Shown: positions 9,218 to 18,690 of the stretch, one piece after another
Layout of the letters: every line of letters starts with the position of its first letter
Position numbering within the stretch: the stretch's first letter is position 1
NCBI GenBank assembly: GCA_024734495.1
Contig: JALMQS010000621.1
Location: 62,001 to 126,000, forward strand
Source: Forficula auricularia
Taxonomy: Eukaryota > Arthropoda > Insecta > Dermaptera > Forficulidae
Direction: 5' to 3'
DNA: 64,000 nt
The notes under the pieces: generated by a model
Seen by the model: only the letters and a program-made list of their open reading frames with translations
Database searches by the model: none
Told to the model about the DNA's origin: nothing
Position numbers and translations under genes: made by a program

Positions 9218-9961
9218 TTTAATTTAAAAAGTAAACAGGTATGTTTTGGATTATTCACCGAAATTGTAAACAACGTACCTACTTAGTTTTGAAAAAGTTT
9301 CACTCTTTCCTTCAATTCTATTTGTATAAACAACACCAAGTCATTATCAAATGTAATTTCAATTTTAGTCTGGAATTCTATTAGCGAGATCAAGAGGAGG
9401 AATATCCCAGGGTGAATGAAGGGTCAACCGCCCATTCCATCGCCATCCCCATTCAACTCAACGTGTACGAGAAACTAGTTGAAATTGTTCAAGTGTCATT
9501 TTATGCATTAAAACTAGGTAAACTGTGTGACAGGAGATTCGGGGGTCAAATTAACCTCCCGTGGCCATAACCTCAACCTTCCTCTGCCGTTTAATAGAGT
9601 TTAAGAGAACTTCCTCGGACAAACGACTATCACCTCGCCACTTGGCCCATCCCTCCGTGCAATTCATTTGCACTTGAAACCATTTTCAATTTAGCCTTAT
9701 CTAAAATTACGCCGTTTAAAATCTTCTCCGATGTATCAATATTAATGAGCTTTTTAGATGACCCCGAAACCGAAATGGCCACTTGGTCTTTTCAAAACAA
9801 GAACGATCCTAGAATACATTAATAAACTCCCTTATACAGCGCATCATTGTTTTTATTGGGTTCTTGAAATGTTTTCATAATTAACTCTTAAATGTTAACT
9901 TTTTAACATATATGTAGTAAAATCGGCAGAAAAAATTGGCGTTTTCTTATAATTTTGTTAA
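9218..9961. other. GC-balanced island, probably single-copy
   Basis: Positions 9,370-9,850 have mixed base composition, few poly-A/T runs and no similarity to other parts of the window. No open frame with coding character was found. Conserved non-coding or intronic DNA is possible; this is inference from composition only. Confidence 0.35.
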
Positions 9962-9965
9962 ATAT

Positions 9966-11375
9966 GGGACATTCAACGTCAAATCGGATGGTTTGAAAAT
10001 GTTAATTTTTGATTTCTTTAATTTTTTTGACATTTTTTAGTACCCATCAAAAAACTCTTTCTCGTAAATTTTGAAATTTTTTCTGATCACCGGTGTATAG
10101 ATTTAGAATTTGTTGCTAGCTCAGAGATGAAGAAAAGTTCGTGGACTGTAGTTTTTTAATAAAAAAAGGCCTTTTTGTATTTTGATGTTATTTAATGAGA
10201 TGAGATATATTTACATAAATAATGAGGTTCACCTGGTGCAATGATAAAAGAATATCCTATGGTTCGCTTTGTTCCTTATAAATTAGTATCTGTCCCTGGT
10301 TCGTGGTGTAATATTAAATCCGTTAGAAATTTTCAGAGTCTCGCGTGGGTCCTTCAAATGTGTATCAATCCAATAAAATCGTAGTCCAAAAGAGAGTTTT
10401 CCAATTGAGTAGCACGGTCAAATAGTGTTTAAATTCAATCAGAGCTTTTGGATATTTTCTTAATTAATAGGACGAAACAACAGAAGGTTAGAATACGCAA
10501 GAGGTCTTTTCACAAGTGATATGTGTCGACCAGCAGAAAATGCTAGCCAGCACGCGTATCGTTCTTATTGGCTAGACCAAAGTTCGGCCGGATAGAAACC
10601 ACCTATTTTGAATTTTATACAACCGATTTAAAAGATATCGAATTCAGGTTTTTCACTCATAATTTCTTCAAAAATAGTAGAAAATCAACATTTTTTTTTT
10701 TTGAAATTTTTGATTTTTAACATTCTTTTTAGAAAAAAAAATATTAAAAAAATTATTTAAATTGATTCTATATGCGATTTCTGAGTTTGAAAATTTTAAT
10801 TTTGTTTTTCAAACTATGTACTCTTCGATTTTGTTGATAATTTTTTATTTTTAAATTTCTATTCTTTCTACAAATTTTAAGACCGGATTGATAATGCTCC
10901 TCTGATAATTAATTACTATTTTTGAAAATTTCTAAAAAATTGGATTCGCTATAAACCATTATTAAAACCAATTTCTGTTTTTTTTTTAGTTATTTTGAAT
11001 ATATTTTTATACATTTTTATTGTTAACAGGTGTTTAAAATAATTAATTAGTATTTTAGTTTGTTGAAAGAAAATAAAAATAAAAAATCGAAAATCGAAAA
11101 AAATAGTAATTATCATTGGACCACTATCAACTCAAAAATAGCATATAAAAACACTTTAAATCAATTTTTTGTATTTTTTTAAAAAGTATATAAAAAACAA
11201 AAATTTGAATTTTTGGAGAAGTTATGAGCGAAAAACCGAAATTCGATATCTTTTAAATCGGAGATCAAAAAAATTTCAAAATTTACCAGGAAGAATTTTT
11301 AGATGGGTACTAAGAAATGTCAAAAAATGAAGAAAAAAAATTAATATTTTTCAAACCGTCGGCGTGGAATGACCC
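9966..11375. mobile_element. Inverted-repeat element with GGG(A/T)CATTC ends, split by a solo LTR
   Basis: The left arm from 9,966 (GGGACATTCAACGTCAAATC) and the right arm ending at 11,375 are inverted copies over at least 130 nt, including TTAGTACCCATC and the GATATCGAATTC segment. The left arm is interrupted at CACCG by the solo LTR at 10,094-10,621 and then resumes. The centre (10,700-11,200) is AT-rich with poly-T and no coding potential. Confidence 0.65.
10094..10621. mobile_element. Probable solo LTR (528 bp)
   Basis: It starts TGTATAG and ends TATACA, with TGTATA/TATACA as the short terminal inverted repeat. Flanking 5-mers are ACCGG and ACCGA, consistent with a 5-bp target duplication carrying one mutation. 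The uninterrupted sequence can be read from the opposite arm of the host element, which proves that this block is an insertion. No internal retroviral genes remain, and the LTR superfamily is not identified. Confidence 0.55.
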
Positions 11376-11410
11376 ATATGAATTACAAAATTTTCATTCT
11401 ATTAAAAAAC

Positions 11411-11570
11411 AAAAAATAAACTGATGTTTTATACAGGACTGAAACATACGCCTGGCCCCTCTCTTATATTTAATATTTAATAAAATCATTTTTAATCATT
11501 TAAGGGGGAGGGTCAAAATATGAAAATCTTGGCTCTTGGATCAAACTCAATCAAAACAGTGGCGGGCGGT
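11411..11570 (+). mobile_element. Fragment of TTTACCATAC-family element
   Basis: It contains AATAAACTGATG, CCTGGCCCCTCTCTTATAT, TAATCATTTAAGGGGGAGGG and the start of the shared ~115-bp unit. The full-length reference copy is at 47,938-48,658. Confidence 0.55.
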
Positions 11571-11880
11571 GACTTTTCAATCAGGGAATACTGTTCAAAA
11601 ATTAAACCTTCATTTTTTGAATTTTATTTTATTCTTCGTTACTTTTTGCAAAATTTATCGAACCCGCTCATATAATTTTTCGTTATTTTTTTCAAATTTA
11701 ACATTAGATTTTTTATCTATTGATATTTAAACAGAGCGGATAATATATTTTCACTTCAGCTTCTTCTGGTGATGTTTCAATACTTTTCATAGTTGAAAAC
11801 TGACAGACGCCCTCGTAGAAGGTATAATGCAAATTAAATGTATTAAATAACGGATAAAAATCAATTTTTGTTCATTGGGC
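11571..11880. other. AT-rich unclassified DNA
   Basis: Nothing recognisable. A 64-residue open frame at 11,536-11,730 overlaps the element fragment and has no domain. Confidence 0.45.
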
Positions 11881-12570
11881 TTTAAAATGTCTGAATCGCT
11901 TCAACTATGTTTTTTTCTCTTTATGTGTCTGAATTCCGATACCCACGATAGCCCAAGAACGGAAAGTCAAAAAGTTCGTTCGTATAAAATACATAGTATT
12001 GATTAGATTTTAGAATTTCTGGTTCAAAAGGCAGAAAATATTTTTTGAATTATTCTATTGAGATTTAAATAGGATGTTGAATATAGTACCATGAATGAAC
12101 AATTTATATTTAAGTTTATTAATCATTTAGTGTAACGAGTCTTGGAAAAAGTTTTCACTTTTTTATTATTTATGTGCCAGTGAGCGATTCTTTAATTAGA
12201 ATCTGATCAAGGAAAATGACTTAAAAGGTCACGGATAGAATGATCTCTCTTTCTTTAGAGCTAAAGTGCATTGAAAGGATGCAAATACAAGTTAAAACCT
12301 GTTATTTAATAGATGTGCGGGTGAGCAATTCTTTAATTAGAATTAATAAAAAAGGGCGTGGACAGAATGATTGCTCTACCTAAAGTACTAAGGCAAATAC
12401 ATGACCAGACCTGTTTCAAACTATTAGAGATTAATTTCTTAATATCTATTATTCCAGGAATGGCCTTTTGCACTTTCATTAAAACAAGTACTTTTGCCCA
12501 AACATCTTTTAGTTCATCTTTCCCGATTAATTTTTTAATCCAATTTATAGATTTTCAATGAAAGTCATGG
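11881..12570. repeat. Dispersed repeat family with CTTTAATTAGAAT motif (internally duplicated)
   Basis: Two tandem, diverged units (about 12,180-12,300 and 12,315-12,440) share GTGAGCAATTCTTTAATTAG, GACAGAATGAT and CAAATACA. A related copy lies at 27,420-27,900 and an inverted one at 57,890-58,190. No coding capacity is seen and the family is unknown. Confidence 0.55.
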
Positions 12571-12718
12571 GTCAAATACATATAAATTAATTCACTTTTT
12601 AATCTCGTAAAATCATTTTCCACAAGATAGATGAAGTGATTAAAATAAGAAATCTGGAATAAATTTGCTAAGGTTAAAAAGCTCAGTAAATTTTAAATTT
12701 TATATTTCTTTAAGTGAA

Positions 12719-13442
12719 ATATTATTAAATGAGCAATTCTTATATATATCCAATGGGGTTCTCGAAAACGGTTCTAACGGTTTCGCTAAAAATTGGTGAA
12801 CTCATCAAGCATCATGAGTTATTAGTCGTGTATAAATTTTAATCCGAGTGAAATAAAGGTGGTGTATATTAGTCATGTCGCAAAATAAATATTTTAATCG
12901 CTCATATCTCGTCTTCGGAAAGTTGCAGAACCTTGAAATTTAAAACTTAAGCTATCTAGTGGCCACACGAGGTACCACAAGATTTTTGCTAAAATAGAAG
13001 TACCGGAAGTTGATGTTTACGTACGTAAGAAAGTACCCTCTGCGTTTCGTAACCATAAATCTCAGAGCTACGAAATTCGAAATTTAAGCTCGAAATAGAC
13101 TAAAAGAGGTACAGCAAGCTTTTGTTTGAAATCGGAACATCGGAAGATGACATTTACACCAACGATTTTTCGTTTTTTTTTTATTTTTATTTTCTCACTA
13201 ACGACTCTGCATTAACGATTTTTTTTTAAATCGGTATACTTTTCAAGTTTCGTGAGTTATTAGTCGTGTATTGAATTTAATCCGATTGAAATAAAGGAAG
13301 GAAGTGTAAATTAAGAGTGTCGTAAAATAAATACTTTAATCATTCATATATCCTCTTCAGTAAGTCGCAGAGCTTTGAAATTTGAAACTTAAGCTATTTA
13401 GAGGCAAAAAGTTACCGAGCATCCTTCGGTGTTCCAGGCACA
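12719..13442 (-). mobile_element. 724-bp retroposon-like element with 15-bp TSD
   Basis: ATTTCTTTAAGTGAA occurs exactly at 12,704-12,718 and 13,443-13,457. On the minus strand the element begins TGTGCCTGGAACACCGAAGG with two successive hairpins (GTGC..GCAC-like and ACCGA..TCGGT). It ends AGAATTGCTCATTTAATAATAT, an (AAT)-rich tail. The interior is a diverged direct duplication (sharing CTTAAGTTT, CTCTGCGACTT and ACACGACTAATAACTC). There are no A/B boxes or open frame. A second copy is at 33,714-34,885 and a 3' fragment is at 53,409-53,515. Confidence 0.65.
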
Positions 13443-13457
13443 ATTTCTTTAAGTGAA

Positions 13458-14305
13458 TTAGTTGTATAATATTTATTGAAAGATTTTTTAAAATTTTCTA
13501 GATAATTAAACATAACTCTGCCCGACCGGCAAGCGAGCCGAGTGTTTGAATAAAATTTGTAATCTCGTACATTTACGCTTCATAATTTTGTATTTTATGT
13601 ATGTTTTTTAGTTTACCCCTTGTATCTCTCTGCTGCTTGGACTTTCACCCCGATTGCCTGCAAATTACAGCCAAGTCCACCCTCGGATGTCACGTTGGGG
13701 GAGGCCATTTGCGATCAGGTGGAGGCGGAGGATTGGTCTAGTGGACAGAGGGATTAACAGATCGTATGTTAACTGATCCCCTGGGAGTTAACTTTAATGC
13801 CATTTGTTAGTCAAACCATCAAATGCTAAACTTGACCTGAATCTCATTAATTACGATTCCCGTTGAATAGTTGAATTTTCATATAGAGTGTTCCCTAGAA
13901 GAGTGACGCTATTCGGAAAATAATAATCTATTATATTCATACATAGGCTATTATCGTTATCCACACATTATGTAAACAAATGACTAGATATTATTTTATA
14001 ATAGTACACGGTCTATTACATTGGTTATTGATAAATGTAGATACAAATAATTTCATTTATCATAGCAACATAATCAAGCAGTAGCTGACACATATATTTT
14101 AAAAAAGTAATAAATTTCATTCGAAAAAATTAGCTAAATAAGTAAAAACTTTTACAACTTAATAAGATATCTGCAAATTTTGGTAATTATTTAAATTGAA
14201 GACAAATACAAATTCTCCAAGAATTTGAGCTCAAAAGTTGACAACAATGTAATTATGGTTATTAATATCAAATTTCTTGCTGAATTCCACCTCATTATCT
14301 ATTTA
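13458..14305. other. AT-rich DNA with a GC-balanced island
   Basis: Positions 13,615-13,870 are non-repetitive and GC-balanced (for example the block containing GGTGGAGGCGGAGGATTGG). No open frame or splice-supported exon could be defended. The remainder is AT-rich. Confidence 0.4.
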
Positions 14306-14309
14306 TAAT

Positions 14310-14525
14310 GGAGTCAGGCTTGCCTTCTAATTAAGCTAGAGTGGGTTCAAGCCCGACTAGCTGCAAATATTTGACCGGCTATAATCTGATTCCTTCATGG
14401 GAAGGCAATGGGAAACCACCCTTGTAAAAAATTTACCCCAGGAAAATTACAATGGAGAGTATACTCTCCATAGTAAACGCCGACCCTCGGAATCGAGTAT
14501 GGCACTTGAAGAAGAATAAGATCTA
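14310..14525 (+). mobile_element. tRNA-derived SINE, family 3
   Basis: The B-box-like GGGTTCAAGCCC follows a shortened A-box region. The body contains GGGAAGGCAATGGGAAACC and the end GGCACTTGAAGAAGAA, which resembles the 3' end of family 2 (39.5 kb). Confidence 0.6.
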
Positions 14526-14663
14526 TAAATATATTTTTCTATCTTGAAGTTTGAAAAATACAAAGTCCAAAATAAGGAGTAATTTTTCGTTTTCGAGTAA
14601 AACAATTTTGCACCAGATTTAAATTTCAAAAACTCGTTTGTTATGTGAATAGCTTGCTATTAC

Positions 14664-14947
14664 TATTATTAGAGTTCGAGGCTGTGATGAAGCTGTACTA
14701 GATGAAGGAGGAGACTTTCATTGTGAAACTTTTGGGTCCAGACACGTTATAAATTCACATGAAGCTAAAAAAATTATTTTTGACATGGCTTGGTTCGATC
14801 ACATAATTATGTGTACCGCATTTTGTGTATAACTCCTAATTGAATGAAGATGGCCAAATAAAATTCAAGCCGAATCGTATTATTAAAGGTGTTTTATTGA
14901 ACCCAGTGATTCCATCTTTAGCTGATACCTCCTCCTTCATCTAGTAC
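14664..14947 (+). mobile_element. 284-bp hammerhead-related element with exact 13-bp TSD
   Basis: AGCTTGCTATTAC is duplicated exactly at 14,651-14,663 and 14,948-14,960. Inside, GCTGTACTAGATGAAGGAGG near the left end and its complement at the right end form subterminal inverted repeats. A degenerate hammerhead-like motif (ATGAAGA, T, GGC..GCC, GAATCGT) lies at about 14,858-14,900. The same family, larger and carrying a LINE tail, is at 54,309-55,040. Confidence 0.7.
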
Positions 14948-15086
14948 AGCTTGCTATTACGACAAGGCACATTTTCTTACACATTCCAGAATTTGAATTC
15001 ATGAGAAATAACATATAAAATGGAATGGATTTTGATTAGGCATTCTAAGATTCAAAAAAGAGAGGTAACTATAACTATATATTTTA

Positions 15087-15137
15087 TTCAAAACCGACGT
15101 TTCGGAGGTTTATTTCCTCATTCTTCAGGGCTTTGAA
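15087..15137 (-). ncRNA. Hammerhead-ribozyme-like motif, intact core
   Basis: Minus strand: helix I pairs TTCAAAGCC with GGTTTTGAA (9 bp, one G-U). The core is CTGAAGA, then A, then helix II GAGG/CCTC with one mismatch next to the core, GAAA and GTC. The helix III segment is ACGT. It is as complete as the copy at 4,820. Confidence 0.6.
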
Positions 15138-15231
15138 AGGCCATTGAAGGAATTACAATGGGACATTCCCCTCTGCCTCCTCTATCAGTGGGAGTAACAG
15201 TATTTCATTCTCAGCAGAACTTACTGGCCTT

Positions 15232-15280
15232 TCAAAACCCTGAAGAAGAAAGGAACAAACCTCGGAAACGCCGGCTTTGA
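15232..15280 (+). ncRNA. Hammerhead-like motif, mutated
   Basis: Helix I (TCAAAACC/GGCTTTGA) and CTGAAGA are present. Helix II is disrupted and the cleavage triplet is GCC instead of GTC, so this arm is probably inactive. Confidence 0.45.
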
Positions 15281-15413
15281 ATAAAAAATTTATTTATAAT
15301 TATCTCTCTTTTTTGAACTTTAGAACCTCATCAAAATTCATTCAATTCACTTATCATTCCGTCTCCATAAACTATTATACTTCAATCGTAGCATATAAAA
15401 CATTTATAATTAA

Positions 15414-15458
15414 AAAGACTGATGATGAAAGTCAAAACTTCTAAACTATAGTCTCTAA
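15414..15458 (+). ncRNA. Type-I hammerhead-like motif (core mutated)
   Basis: AGA, CTGATGA (15,419-15,425), T, weakened helix II, CTAAAC where CGAAAC is expected, then TATAGTC and TCT. AGA/TCT and the outer TAATT/AATTA pair as helix I. The G of the GAAA box is lost. Confidence 0.45.
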
Positions 15459-15618
15459 AAAATAAATTACGAAATATTTATTTATTTTCGTTATATATTT
15501 ATGTATATGTTTATTTGTATCAAGCAGAGGATAACCTCACTGATTTCTCTTTATGAATCAACTCTACTACTCTCGGGAAAACAAAATATTTTCATTTAGG
15601 AATTATTTTCGTTAATTT

Positions 15619-16012
15619 AAGGTAGTTGTTTCACATGGATTTTCTTAGGATTTTTTTGAAATTTAAACAGATTATTATTTAAATACTTCTGTATCGATTG
15701 ATGGCAAAACGAAATTTATGAACAATATAGTTCCGGAGATATTAAATTACAAAGATAGAGTTTTACAGACTCTTATTCATTGCACTATACGGGATATCGG
15801 AGAGTTTACATACATATTTAATTATAATTAAAAAACTCCTCTTACCATTGTTATAAAAAACTAACCCAACATTAATCAATAACTAATACATTTTTAAGAA
15901 AATTTTAATTCATAGTTACAACACAGTTTCTGAAGAAAATAATGAATAAATAATGAAAAATGTATAATGAAAAATTTACACTAAAAACAAGCTGGCAACA
16001 AAGAATTTATTT
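15619..16012. other. One end of a TTAA MITE, then AT-rich DNA
   Basis: TTAAGGTAGTTGTTTCACA at 15,619 matches the TTAA MITE terminus, but no matching right end was found. The rest is unclassified. Confidence 0.45.
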
Positions 16013-16025
16013 AACCTAAAAAGTG

Positions 16026-16199
16026 GGGAGTCAGATAGGCTAGGCGGTAGCGTGTCATCCTGCTAACCAAGTGGACCCGGGTTCGAATCCGACTCGAGGC
16101 ATCCGGCTAAAATCTGACCCCCGGGATAGGGACAAATTTATAAATAATAAACAGTATCGTAAATGGCTTATGGCTAGAAAGGCCGAAAAGCCAAAAAAA
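16026..16199 (+). mobile_element. tRNA-derived SINE, family 1, with 13-bp TSD
   Basis: The head has an A box (TAGGCGGTAGCGTG) and a B box (GGGTTCGAATCC). The 3' half ends GCCGAAAAGCCAAAAAAA. The flanks AACCTAAAAAGTG (16,013-16,025) and AACCTCAAAAGTG (16,200-16,212) are a TSD with one mismatch. The tRNA of origin is not clear. Confidence 0.75.
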
Positions 16200-16212
16200 A
16201 ACCTCAAAAGTG

Positions 16213-17130
16213 AGTTAAATTTAGTACTTTTTTTGACGTTTTTTCGCTTAAGACTTTGTCTCAACAGCTTTCAATCGCTTATTAAGAACTTTTGTTTTAT
16301 AAATTTCCTTTATAATGTAACTTTATCTGTCATTTATATGATAAAATATATAGAAGATCGGACACTGTTGTCAGATTTGTCAAACGAGCACGGGATTGCC
16401 TATTAGTAGGTACATAAACAGCAAAAAGTTTTTGGGCTTATGAATTATAAATCCTTATTGTCTGTACTCAGCATTAACTTTTTGCTAGTATTGTCGCGAA
16501 TCAACTACATTAACTATAAATAACTAAACTACAAATACTTTTAGCCCTTTTGAGTTATTAAAAAAAGAAGCATCAAATTCTTGAAATGATTTACTAAAAA
16601 ACAATAGCTAGAGTCAAGAAATTGAATCATATGATTTTCAGTTATCCTATTAAACTCCTGAGTCATATATTTTATTCATAATAATGATTTCAATCCGTTT
16701 TGCGGAATATTTAAAGTTACAATTTATATAATAAATGTATACTTTTCATTAGTGCATCCTTTAATAAATGGTTGAACAATATATCATCAGATCTAACTGT
16801 CACCATACCTATCAACAAGCTGTAAAGTGAACCCATAGTCTCGAACACGTTGACCCCCAATTATTTTCTATATACAGATAATTGGCTGTCCCTCTAGAGT
16901 TATTAATCATTCATTTCATTAAATGACAGGTGGCCAGCCATTAGCCAATCATATATAAAATAAAACCCGAAGGGGTAGTTTAAAGAGTGTGTATATCGTG
17001 TATACCTACTCTCAGTCAGGTAATACAAATAATCCTTCGGGAGAAATGTAAAATTATCATGTCAACATAGGAACAGTATTGATCTTTGAGATGAGAGAAA
17101 TTGTTTTCAAATTTTAGTAATAATTTTAAA
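16213..17130. other. AT-rich DNA with a less AT-rich patch
   Basis: 16,790-17,030 is more complex and non-repeated. No coding frame or RNA gene is seen. Confidence 0.4.
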
Positions 17131-18290
17131 AAATAAGCTGATGTGGCCATCCACATGACTTTACCATACACCTGGCCCTCTCTTATATTAAATAAAATAA
17201 TTTATCTCAATGCTCGACAAAAAAATTTGGACCCGTAAACTTAACATATGCATTCCAACGCTGGTTATCATGCAATTTCCCGATTTTTTACAATACGTCA
17301 GAGTTTTAAGATATAATCGGTCAAAATGACTAAAAAGCCCATTTTGACCTATTTTCGATTCCCATTAAATATCAAACAGCAATATTTGAAATCAAAATAT
17401 TTTGTTCACGTAATAGAAAACAGTTTCCTCTTTGATTTTCAAATTTTGACTTGTTTAGCTCATTTAGAATTCGAATTATAACTAAAAAACTAAGACCCTA
17501 TGTTTTTTATCTATGTTTATTTATCCTTTCATCATCACGAAGTTTTAGTTTTGAGTTATAACCCGAGTTTGATTTCAAATATTGCTGTTTAATATTTAAT
17601 GGGATTCGAAAAATAGGTCAAAATGGCGCTTAAGGCCAAAATTTTCGTCGATAAAATCTCAAAACTCTGACGTGTTATAACAAATCGGGAAATTGCATGA
17701 TAATCAGCGTATAAAACTCTACTGGAATTGATTGTTAGGTTTACGGTTATGCAAATTTTCTGTCGGACAGTGTAATCATTTATGAAAGAGCCCTCTCCTC
17801 CGCCATCTGAATTTTTTGGCGTCCATTAGCAATTGAACAAATTATCTTCTTTTAAATATGGAATTCTTCTAGGGAAATAGCCTCAAGTATTTTGGTGTTA
17901 AAATTTTGTCATCTTAATTTCGACCGCCCGTGGGTTACAGTAATTTACGATGAATTGGTACAAATTGATCCAAGGTTCTAGAACATATAGATAGTTCATA
18001 TTTTTCACCCCCCCCCAATTTTTGGTCCCCTAAAAAAATAATGACTCTTTTTTATTATAGGACCCTTTAATGGTGAACTCCCATTTTTCTTATTTTTTAA
18101 ATTTTAAAATTTTTATTTTTCAAGAAGCCACACACCCCATTAATTATTGGCTCAATTTTTACCAAAATCTAATCAACTCTTAATCTCAATATAAATAATT
18201 TATATGTGATATTTCGTTTTGATATTCAAAATAGTTTTTGAGCTAGAGCGTATACAAAATTTGGAAACGTACTAACATATTTAAAATAAA
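17131..18290 (+). mobile_element. TTTACCATAC-family element, diverged and interrupted
   Basis: The left part (AATAAGCTGATGTGGCCATC, CTTTACCATACACCTGGCC) and right part (AATCTAATCAACTCTTAATC, AGTTTTTGAGCTAGAGCG) match the full copy at 47,938-48,658 in order. A MITE sits between them (about 17,215-17,775). Confidence 0.6.
17215..17775. mobile_element. Long-TIR MITE (ends near CACTGTCCGACAGAAAATTT)
   Basis: Arms of about 200 nt share GATTATCATGCAATTTCCCG-like, CAGAGTTTTRAGAT and AATATTTGAAATCAAA blocks in opposite orientation. Comparison with uninterrupted copies of the host element suggests insertion at TA, as for Tc1/mariner-type MITEs. There is no transposase. Confidence 0.6.
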
Positions 18291-18445
18291 AATAGTATAA
18301 TAAAATTATTAAAATATTTTTGATGACTTCGATGAATTTAAGTCTTTCACTTACAAATTTTCTTGATATTAGGCAGAAATATTAAAGGGATACTTATTCT
18401 GGTGTTGAATTGAGCCTGTTCCATATAAAATAAAATAAATCTCAG
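18281..18445 (+). repeat. Direct duplicate A (partner at 19,353-19,525)
   Basis: Shared blocks include GATGACTTCGATGAA, TTACAAATTTTCTTGATATT and TTCTGGTGTTG. The copies are about 1.07 kb apart in the same orientation. Confidence 0.6.
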
Positions 18446-18690
18446 CAAAAACACTTGTGTAAAAAAAGGCCAAGTTCGATTAATAAAAATCATTTGCCAA
18501 AAAAATAATGAGATCTAATGTGCTGCCAAGTTCAACATCATCAATTTATTAAATGACTCGAGAATATAGTAACTTCAATTAAAACGCGTTTCTCATTTTA
18601 CATGTCCATCTATATTTATTGATTTTACATTTTTAGTTGAAATTATTTTCCTAAAACTTGGCTTTTACGCATTAAATTATTATTATTATT
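18421..18690 (+). mobile_element. Diverged half of the palindrome family at 47.5 kb
   Basis: AAATCTCAGCAAAAACAC, AGGCCAAGTTCGA, GAGATCTAATGTGCTGCCAA appear in the same order as in the left arm of the palindrome at 47,468-47,695. Confidence 0.45.

Larger units (their letters stand above)
15021..15391. mobile_element. Inverted-repeat element with two hammerheads (ACGTTTCGGAGG family, copy 2), 9-bp TSD
   Basis: CATATAAAA is present at 15,012-15,020 and 15,392-15,400 on either side. The left arm starts TGGAATGGATTTTGATTAGG and the right arm carries the diverged complement. The centre holds the duplicated TTCATTCTCAG block also seen in copies at 4.6 and 41.2 kb. The TSD and the continuity of the host element fix both boundaries. 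Confidence 0.75.
14985..15620 (+). mobile_element. Type-I hammerhead element, interrupted at 15,021
   Basis: The centre segment GAATTCATGAGAAATAA, the hammerhead motif (15,414-15,458), the AT-rich spacer and the outer module (inverted, about 15,508-15,600 with GAGGATAACCTCACTG) are present in order. An unrelated hammerhead-bearing inverted repeat (15,021-15,391) has inserted into the part before the motif, duplicating CATATAAAA. Confidence 0.65.

Noticed and set aside
16071..16406. 111-codon open frame, plus strand
   Set aside because: It begins inside the tRNA-like head of a SINE and continues through its body; it is not a gene.
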